NCBI GenBank assembly: GCA_028564705.1
Contig: JAPXFQ010002679.1
Span: 147,807-211,806, forward strand
Reading direction: 5' to 3'
DNA from: Apricaphanius iberus
Taxonomy: Eukaryota; Chordata; Actinopteri; Cyprinodontiformes; Aphaniidae
Length of the DNA: 64,000 nt
Shown: one piece after another, positions 55,855 to 64,000 of the stretch
How positions within the stretch are numbered: position 1 is the first letter of the stretch
How the letters are laid out: the number at the start of each line of letters is the position of its first letter
Notes under the pieces: generated by a model
The model's database searches: none
What the model saw: the letters and a program-made list of their open reading frames with translations, nothing else
What the model was told of the DNA's origin: nothing
Translations under genes and position numbers: made by a program

Positions 55855-57125
55855 AGGAAACCTCACCCTTCAGTCAGCATTGACTAAAGACCTGTTGCCC
55901 TGACATCCCACATCATGAAGGTCCTGGAGAGACTCCTGTTGCCCCACCTGAGTAAGCAAACTAGAACCTATCAGGACCCCCTGCAGTTTGCTTATCGCCT
56001 TGGAGTTGGTGTTGAAGATGCCATCATCAACCTGCTTCAACCAACCCACTGTCATCTGGACAAAGCAGGTAGCACTGTTAGAATCATGTTCTTTGAATTC
56101 TCTAGTGCATTTGACACAATTCAGCCTGATTTGCTTTGTCAGACACTCCTGAAGACACAGGTGGAGGCCTCAACAATCAGCTGGATCAGTGACTACCTGA
56201 CAATCGGACCACAGTTTGTGAGATTGAAGAATGGTGTGTCAAACCAGCTGGTCAGCAGCACAGGAGCACCACAAGGGACTGTACTCTCACCATTCCTTTT
56301 CACTCTGTACACCTCAGACTTCCAGTATAAGACAGAGATCTGTCAACTGCAGAAATACTCAGACGACTCCGCAATTGTCGGGTGTATCAGAGATGGAGAA
56401 GAAGCTGAATACAGAGAGCTGGTGTGCCGGTTTGTATCATGGTGTGAAAACAAACCTCTTACCTTAAATGTGAACATAACAAAAGAGATGAATGTAGATT
56501 TCAGAAGAAACAGGGATAAGTCAAAGATTGTCTCCATCATGGGAAAGGAAGTGGAGGTGATTGAGGAGTATAAATACCTCGGAGTTCACCTGGACAACAG
56601 ACTAGACTGGAGAATCAACAGTGAAGCTGTCTACAAGAAGGGACAGAGCAGACTTTACTTTTTGAGAAAGCTGAGGTCCTTTAAGGTTTACAGCAAGATG
56701 CTGCATATCTTCTACAAGTCTGTTGTGGAGAGTGTTAATGTATCTCTTCGTCCATCATCTGTTGGGGTAGCAGCATCATAGCCAGGGACTTAAAATGGCT
56801 CAATAACCTGATAAAGAAGGCTGGTTCTGTTCTGGAGTGTAGAACAACTGGAAATAATGATGTAAAGAAGGACTCTTCATAAAATAAAATAAAATTATTA
56901 TTGACAAACCTAAGCATTGTCTTAATGAGACTATCCTACAGCAACAGAGTATCTTCAGCTGGAGGCTTCTTCAGTTTCGCTGCAACACAGACCGCTACAG
57001 GAAATCCTTTCTCCCCACAGCCATCATGGTCTACAACAACTCCTTGAAAAATTAATTTGTCATGAGCTACAACAACACTTAATTTCCCTCTGGGATCGAT
57101 AAAGTATTTTTGAATTGAATTGAAT
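55855..57125 (+). mobile_element. LINE, 5'-truncated (CR1/L2-like)
   Basis: Starts within the RT fingers (VLERLLLPHLSKQTRTYQDP) and ends in CCCTCTGGGATCGATAAAGT and an ATTGAATTG tail. The ORF ends early at 56781, and the C-terminal blocks follow in broken frames. It separates the 147-bp array from similar AT-rich sequence at 57126-57690, so it probably inserted there. Confidence 0.85.
55915..56781 (+). pseudogene. LINE reverse-transcriptase ORF fragment (288 codons)
   Basis: The long open frame contains the RT blocks in order: DPLQFAYRLGVGVEDAI, IMFFEFSSAFDTIQPDLL (the usual first catalytic Asp is Glu: FFEFSS), ISDYLTIGPQFVRL, STGAPQGTVLSPFLFTLYTS, QKYSDDSAIVGC (YSDD in place of YADD, DD kept), LTLNVNITKEM, YKYLGVHLD and RLYFLRKLRSF. 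The change of the first Asp to Glu would impair catalysis. The endonuclease and the N-terminal half are absent. The close relative at 2935-3545 keeps that Asp and also has SDD. Confidence 0.85.
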
Positions 57126-57690
57126 TTATTCTCCCAGTTTTGCTTTGTAAGACAATTTTCAGATTACTTTTTTCATTTTCTTTTCTTTGCTTTTAGCATT
57201 TCACCAATATGCTTCCTGTCACATTTTACCTAATTTTAGAATTTTAGCGCATTGTAGCTACTATGGGGATATTAGCGTATGACCATTTTTTGTTATGTAT
57301 GTGTGCTTTAAGACTGTGTTATGTTTTTTTTTAGCTCATCTACACATTACAATGCAGCATTATGCTACAAATAGCATTTTAGCAATTTCAGTGTACTTGA
57401 CTGTTGAGCTTATTTGATCTAAAACTGGCATTTCAGCCAATTTTGATTTTTTTTATTTATTTTGTTTGCCAATGCATAAGAATTTTGACAATTTTATGTT
57501 GGTCTGCTTAACTTTTCCTACTGAGTACACTTTTCAGATTTATTAATAGGTTTGATAATCCTGGTTTTTAAATTTTAACAAATTTTCTGCAGCTTCGTCC
57601 AACTTCTTCAGCAATTTTCTGCAATAAAATTCAGCGTACTGCATCCACACTGCATTTTTGCAGGAAATGCAAATTTTTCTAGTTTATGTT
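57126..57690. repeat. AT-rich composite repeat, right part
   Basis: After the LINE the same style resumes: TAGCATTTTAGC words, then CTTCAGCAATTTTCTGCA, CACTGCATTTTTGCAGG and AAATGCAAATTTTTCTAGT. I infer that it is the right part of the element interrupted by the LINE. Confidence 0.4.
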
Positions 57691-59639
57691 TGATTTTTAA
57701 AACGTCTTCAACTTCCAGTGTTATATGTTTTTTTAGAAATTAAAGTTCGTTGATCTTCGAGAGGGCATCATTATTCCATTAACCTTATGTTACTTGAAAA
57801 TTGTCTTAAAACTAAAAAAATATAAACAAAGCATGATGTTTTGACAGACCAACTCACCATGCAGAATTTTTCGACATAGCTAAACAATCTGTGGCAACGG
57901 TATACTTAAATTGTATGTGCTACAATGTCAAATATGATGTTAGAGCAATATTTTCTATTGCATTACGTCTTCCTGTGAAGAAAAACATTCCAATAGGGTT
58001 ACATTATTTACATTTTCTGAGAAATTGAATTTAAGGTTTTTAAAGTTTTAAAACCCTAATAATAAATTATACAATTAACTGATTATGAACCATTTAAACA
58101 CTTTAAATATTATATAGCCTCGATATATCAAAAATCCACTTTTACATTTGAATTACTGTAACAGATTAATGTCCAATCATATAATGTAGCTACAAGTACC
58201 CTACTTTTATAAAGGTCTTATGCAAAGAGAAATGGGCTTATATGTTTTATTTTATAATGATGTAAAAGAAATATGACACTTCAACACATGATACTCCAAT
58301 TCGTCTGATTAAGCAAAAACACATTAATCAAAATGAACTTGATCATCTTGACAGCGTTTCAATTCTCATAAACAGTGTCATGATAAAATGATATTAGACA
58401 TCCCACCTTCAAACTGGGAAGGATAGAGGTTGGTTCCCAGAAATTTGTTTACCCCGATTCCCTCCAAAGCAGCAGGCGGGTCACATCAGCCAGGTAATAA
58501 TTTCATCAGCCTTAGCCTGAAGCAGCTGTTCTACATGATGGCTTTCCCCTGTGGAGGGGGAGAAAAAAAAAACTCCCTCATATTTATGGAGAGGAAGATT
58601 ATAGAAAGCATATCAAACATGCCAGGAGTGTGTGTTTGTGAGAGGAGTCAGAGGACAAGTGTGACTTCATTTAAGCATCCTCCTGCACTCGTCAGACCGT
58701 GACAGAAATCTTTTAAGCTTTAAAGTAAAACAAGCACTATCAGTAAATACTAAAATATTATTTATTTACCATGAAATATGAGCTTAATCTGACAGCAAAA
58801 ACACTTTATTATTTCCATTTGGAGATTACTCCAGGTAGCTTTAAAGCCTGGAAATTATACTGACGATAATGTGTAAATTTCCATTAACGTCTCTCTCAAT
58901 AAACACCATGTCAAATTTTTCATCACGGGCATGTGTGCACTGGGGCAAACATGTTTATTCAGAAAAGCAGAGCACTCAAATGAGCAGAATACAGTTTGCA
59001 CTGGTGAATTACAAGAGGAGGTTCTTCATGCTCTGGCAGGTCTTTGAATAACCCCTTGGGACTGCAATCTCATCAGGCGACGTACATTCAGAGTGTGCAA
59101 ACATGAATCAATGCCCACAATAAGAGGAGCAACAGAGGCTTGGGTCTGGTGTGTTAGACTGACAGGCTGTCAAGTTAAATGGACCTCTTTGAGTCCAGCA
59201 TCTCTGATGCTCTCCTTAAGTTTAAGTTAAAAATAATACAAAATTACAAATACATAGAATATATGCACATCATTATTAAAAATAAAATGGAATATCTCGT
59301 AATTAAAGGCTATTTCCACCCTTCTTTTCGTCTTATTAATTTGAAAAGTAAAAATTAGACAAGTTTCTTTAAAGAGAAGGCAGGTCTACTTAAAGCCTTT
59401 TTTGTGACACTCCGACAAAGGCTGACACTCCAACAAAGGCTTTCATTTCGGAGTCAAATTCAGGATCAAGTGCAGAAATCTGCCAGGATTCTTTTGGTTC
59501 TGTGGATCATGCCATGTAATACAGCCATTTTAAATGCTTTAGAAAGAATAACTTTTGTTTTGACTTTTAAGTCTATGCCTAACATATTAAAACAGCCCCT
59601 GAAATTCACACTGAATCCAAAACAGGCTTACAGAAATAC
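57691..59639. other. Intergenic DNA
   Basis: No gene is recognised. A short 18-bp tandem duplication (GACACTCC-ACAAAGGCT) lies at 59407-59442. Other ORFs here lack known domains. Confidence 0.4.
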
Positions 59640-59930
59640 AACCTGCCCAAAAATGGTTCAAATACAGCCCCCCTCTAAAAATGTTTATAAGTGCCGATTT
59701 CAGTAGTTCAAACACCACATATCAATGAATATGCACAGTACAAACCATCTAAACTCTACTGCAAAAGCTAACATCCATGGTCTTCCGCTTATGGAGGTAA
59801 TCACAATCGGTGGCAACATGAGCATCCTCTTGGGTGCTTTGCAGATGGCAATTAATAGCATATCAAGTAACATTATGCATTGGTATTTTAGCTTTGCATT
59901 TGAATTTCATTAAATATTATGTTCCAAGGT
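59640..59930 (+). repeat. Unclassified old repeat, copy 2
   Basis: Diverged copy of 46981-47290 in the same orientation; the shared words are TTCAAACACCACAT, CTACTGCAAAAGCT, CATGGTCTTCC, GTGCTTTGCA and CAAGTAACA. Confidence 0.55.
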
Positions 59931-60050
59931 AAAATCTGGTCAATCAACAAATAGGCAGAGTCCAATGTATATTTGATGCTTCATTCATTGTTTATATTTG
60001 AAGCAGAAAATGGTATCTAAACAGAATAAAGATCAAAAACAAGCACGACT

Positions 60051-60300
60051 GACGACTGTGGCTCAGTGGTTGAGTAGTTGGCTTGCAATTGGAGGGTTGT
60101 AGGTTCTATTCCAGCTTCCTCCAGTCACATGTCATTGTGCCCCTGGGCAAGGCACTTAAACCCCAAAATTCTACACTGAGCCATGTTGGCTATCGGTGTA
60201 TGAATGTGAGTATGAATGGGTAAATGAGGCTTCAATGTAAAGTGGTTTGAGTGGTCAGTATGACTAGAAAAGCGCTATATAATTTCAGTCCACTCACAGT
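60051..60300 (+). mobile_element. tRNA-derived SINE
   Basis: The head carries an RNA polymerase III box A (TGGCTCAGTGG, 60059-60069) and a box B (GGTTCTATTCC, 60102-60112) at tRNA-like spacing. The body contains GTGCCCCTGGGCAAGGCACT and the 3' end AAGCGCTATATAATTTCAGT, matching a fish LINE tail used for mobilisation. Box B deviates from GGTTCRANTCC at one position. Confidence 0.82.
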
Positions 60301-62630
60301 TTAATTAATAAGTTGCACACAGCACAATATTTTTGTTCTCAGTTGGACTGCAAATGTTGCTGTGTGATATTGTATTTTCTTAACTCTTCACAGATTAAAA
60401 TAACAAGTAATGATTTTAAAGACATTGAATCCTGTACATATTAAACTAAATCTGTCATAAGGCAAGTATTGCGATGCATAATGTTCCACAACATATAAAA
60501 TATTTTAGATTTAGAATATTTTTTGACACATGAGAATTGATTTCCCAATGGATGTCTCGATATAAATGTGGATGTAATTGGCTGGTGCCATCCGGTTTGA
60601 GGCTCTGTAGCGACAGAACATGAAAAAGCATGTATGCCACTGAATTGGAGACATTTATCCTCCAACACGCCTCACAGCCCAATCAGCATACTCGAGTTTA
60701 GCCACGGCAGTCACAGTTTAAATGGCCATGTTATTCAGAACATATTTGAGAAGGTAATTTTCTGGCTCCTGTGGAGTTTTAAATTTGATATTTTCTGAAG
60801 TGATGCCTCAGCTTGCCGGAAACTTATTTTGTCAGACAGGAATAATGTAAAATTTTCCACATTTGGATATTATACTCTGGGATAATTTACCATTTTCTCT
60901 ACAGATTGAATTTCAGACATACCTTATGCTTCATTTCCTTTTTTTTTTGTTGGATACTGCCTTCACTCCTGAGGTTCTTGGGGAATCCAACTGTTTTCCC
61001 CTTTTCAGCCAAAGACAGTGTTTGGGGTTAATGAGCATCATAACGTGCTGTGGGGGAATCAATGACTCAGTAGATGGTAGGCCTGACAAAACGAGGTGTC
61101 CTCCAACTGAGTTGATTGAATCTGAAAGGTTTCTACTGCCCCGTAGTGCCACGGGCTCTTTCACCCCAATCCCCTGAAACACATGCTTTCTCAGCTACAC
61201 CCTAAATAAGTACTGTTTCAGCCTGAAAACTAGAAAAAGAAGAGTGTTCTATTAAATGAAAAAAAAAATTAAATCTTTTGATTATAATTAATTTTCTTAG
61301 ATCCAAAGGACATGTGGACTGGACTACCTAACTCCCATGACACCCTCAACAAGTACCTCAATATATTTTAAATTAAACAGCTTGACTGTTGCTTATTTTC
61401 TTTTAAGCAGGTAAGAAATGTTTTAATCAAATAATTTGCTATCAAAACTTTATATAATTGAACTTGCAAAGCAATAAAATAAACAAAGACAGGATTTTAT
61501 TTTTCTGGTTTAAATGAAGGCCAAAATGTCTGTTTGTTTAACTTGGCAGCTTCTGACAGGAACACTCCAGTCCAAGGGGGCTTTAAATGAATCGATGAAC
61601 TACAGACTCTTAATAAGTTAGTGCCTTATGAATCAGATGTATTTATGAAATGCCAGTTGTGTTCCGACAGATGGATGAATGGGTTTAATTTTTACTCCTC
61701 GGCAGTGCTGTGCAAGTTTGAGTCTGCACCTACAGGGTAATAATTCAGTCTGGCTGCTGACAGGCACAGCCAGATGCTTTGATTTTTACCCAGTTTCATT
61801 TCCCCTCGTTCCTTTTCTGAGAAACCAATCCAGATTTTACTTTCTCTGTGAAACAATGGCTGTACATTTTATTCATGTTCTCTACAAAGGAGATGAATGC
61901 TGAATGCAAAAATGGATCGTCCACTTAGTATTAAAATAATCCAAAATAAGATTCAAATGGGCTAACAGAGCTTGACACCTTATCTCTTTTCTGATCTCAT
62001 CACAAACCCTAGAGCCAGCGAGAACAACACAGCCCAGCGAGCGTTTAACAGGATCACATGGAAACAGAGCAAAACAACAGATGAAAGGCCAGTTGTTCTG
62101 TGCAAGACATCAATGATGCATGAAGAGGATGAAAAATAAAAAACCGAATTAGGCCAATTTTATCACAGTGACCCAAAAAAAAAACACAGGTTTCAGAAAC
62201 AATGAAAGACAAATCTGCATTTTGTGATAAGTCTGTCTTAGCAATGTGAACAGAAACACAAAATCATATTTTACCTAAGAGAGATATGAAGCTGTATTTT
62301 GTTATGTATCTACTTACATATACTTGAGATGTATGTCGAGTTCAATTGATATTTTACTGCAGTTCAGGAAAACTATGAGACAGTTGAAATTAGAATTATC
62401 CTTTTTTAATATTAGAGCCATGAAATCACAATGCAAATAGGTTTTTTTCCTGACCAACCGCTCCCTACTCACATTTTTCAATAACAAAAGAAAAATAAAT
62501 GTTATTACTGTATTTTTATGCTTCCTCTATTCTATTAAACTAGGTGATAAACTAACTGAGATATCAAATTTCCTTTCCATTAGTTACCTGGTCCAAGACT
62601 GCAGCACAAGAAAGATACAGAGAAGCAAGC
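60301..62630. other. Non-repetitive intergenic DNA
   Basis: No gene is recognised. Repeat-free blocks near 60990-61180 and 61530-61910 are balanced in composition and could be conserved non-coding elements; no motif settles this. ORFs at 60863-61177 and 61679-61903 have no known domain. Confidence 0.4.
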
Positions 62631-62639
62631 CTAGTTTAT

Positions 62640-63215
62640 ACCAAGTTTATATTCTCCGTCAGCATGTTTGCACTCACACGCACCGGTATTTGACAGAGTT
62701 GTTTTACTTTTATGCATCTCCATTGTTGCAAAGCATTTCCCCGCCAGAACAGCAGGGGGTGTAGACGTTTTTTAAGCACTTTGAAGTTGAAAGTGTGCTA
62801 TACGAATAAATAGGGATGCAACAATACCACTTTTTTCAAACCGATACGATACCGATACTTTGATTTGAGTACTTGCTGATACCAAGTACAAATACCGCTA
62901 CTTCTACCACACACAAAAAATGCTATGAATTGGAAAACAGGTTTTATTTTCTTCTCTGCTTGTTACAGCAACTGATGGTTAATTAGATAAAAAAATTACA
63001 AATATTTATAAAAATGACCATAAAACTAAACTTTACAGTGAAAAATAAACATTTTCTACTAAATTATTGCAGAGTTTCCACATTTTAAGTATCAGTTCAT
63101 GGTATCAGTTAACTTTAACCGATACGATACAGTACATAAGAACAGTATTTGCACTGATACCCAATACCAGTATCGGAATCGGTGCATCCCTACAAATAAA
63201 TTCCCTTGCCTTTTC
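62640..63215 (+). repeat. LINE/SINE tail interrupted by a MITE
   Basis: The left piece ends AAGCACTTTGAAGTTG, GTGCTATACGAATAAA, and the right piece resumes at 63193 with CAAATAAATTCCCTTGCC. Skipping the MITE and one target copy restores a normal tail, tying the pieces together. The region 62640-62790 is presumably its body. Confidence 0.6.
62811..63192. mobile_element. hAT-type MITE with 8-bp TSD
   Basis: The left end TAGGGATGCAACAATACC and the inverted right end TAGGGATGCACCGATTCC are terminal inverted repeats. Flanks CGAATAAA (62803-62810) and CAAATAAA (63193-63200) make an 8-bp duplication with one mismatch. The interior repeats CGATAC and ATACC words on both strands. Non-coding. Confidence 0.87.
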
Positions 63216-64000
63216 TGGCGGTCTGCCTACCATTACAGTTTTCATTGAGTTGGAAAACTTTTACTACAAGTGAAGCTAATTGAATACTCCAAAAACATGC
63301 CTAAACAAAAAAACACAGCAGTCTGTTTTGCTGTTCTCTACACTTTATGGTGTGTAACATTGCCAAAACGCCCTATTTGATAAAACGGCCTCGCATGATA
63401 AAACTACTGCTGATAAGTAATTATATTGTCCATAGAGACCGTTCTGGTGAAATGATCTGGAGTCGATGTTGGGCCGGGAGGTCTCAGACCTGCGCTATCC
63501 GTTGGGCTCAACAAACAGTTAAATAATTGGGCTGAACTCCATCTGTCCTTGAGTGCCTGTCAGAAAGCCTTGCGTCAACAGATAATAGCGCTGTGTGCCT
63601 CCATACCTCCATTCACCGAGAAGTATAAACAAAGCTTTAAGCATTCATGTTACAATGAAAGCATAATGCCAGAAAAACCTGTTACAGAAATATAAGTTTA
63701 TAGTTTTTAAGTTTTTAAGTGGATTTCTGTTCAAGCTTTGTGAACAGTGAGGAAAAATTGTTTGCGACTAGGCAGTTGTAACTGTACTAGAGTTTCTCCA
63801 CAAAGATATGTGAGAATATCACCAGCTCAATTTAGAGACACTTCTTTAAACAACATTTTGGGTGCGTGCATGCTTCACAATCCTGTTCTGGTTATCTCTG
63901 CAGCTCTGGAAAAGAGGAGGGACACACAGCATATAAAGCAGGATTAATAACACTTCCTGCTGACATTAAAAGGCCTGGCAGAGTTAATAAAATCTTACTC
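63216..64000. other. Intergenic DNA
   Basis: No gene, RNA or repeat is recognised. Composition is balanced at 63420-63600. Confidence 0.4.

Noticed and set aside
60051..60120. Functional tRNA gene
   Set aside because: Box A and box B are present, but the cloverleaf is not closed and the unit continues into a LINE-type tail, so it is a SINE.

Overview
The window reads as nuclear DNA of a ray-finned fish, probably a percomorph. It is AT-rich and non-operonic, with GT-AG splice signals and CG depletion outside one promoter. It carries the typical teleost mobile-element mix: Rex3/RTE, L2/CR1-like and L1-like LINEs, hAT-type MITEs with 8-bp target duplications, Tc1/mariner relics and a tRNA-derived SINE. 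Clade names come from recognised motifs, not from a database search.

The only host gene I recognise is SAP30L at the left edge, on the minus strand. Exon 1 (1756-1941) and exon 2 (1-60, running off the window) join in phase 0 and encode the N-terminal zinc finger of this Sin3/HDAC corepressor subunit. A CG-rich 5' region (about 1942-2520) with two TGACCAAT boxes looks like its promoter. The other ~61 kb lies upstream of SAP30L, and I find no further intact gene in it. A few coding-looking scraps remain: 1237-1506, 17483-17659, and a possible two-exon coiled-coil fragment at 39944-40375.

Layout: 2.7-7.4 kb holds a LINE fragment, a Tc1 relic and three terminal-inverted-repeat elements. From 7.4 to 16 kb there is mostly single-copy DNA with one hAT MITE and one Tc1 relic. 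At 18.4-23.7 kb there is a MITE, then a nearly full-length APE-type LINE inserted into an older repeat; a copy of that repeat without the LINE lies at 28.2 kb. At 29.8-33.1 kb there is a Rex3 and a minus-strand LINE with a perfect 54-bp tandem duplication. At 41.1-44.8 kb a LINE is split by a 1.6-kb hAT element with a perfect 8-bp target duplication. At 46.1-49.1 kb there are a LINE fragment and an internally deleted L1. At 51.7-57.7 kb there are a LINE end, a MITE and an AT-rich composite repeat with perfect hairpins, a 147-bp-period tandem array and an inserted LINE. At 59.6-63.2 kb there are an old repeat copy, a SINE and a MITE sitting inside a LINE/SINE tail.

The genes do not form a pathway. 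The main story is a corepressor promoter followed by a long stretch of layered, mostly dead transposons, with islands of non-repetitive DNA that may include regulatory elements (for example 14.1-14.45 and 45.16-45.48 kb).
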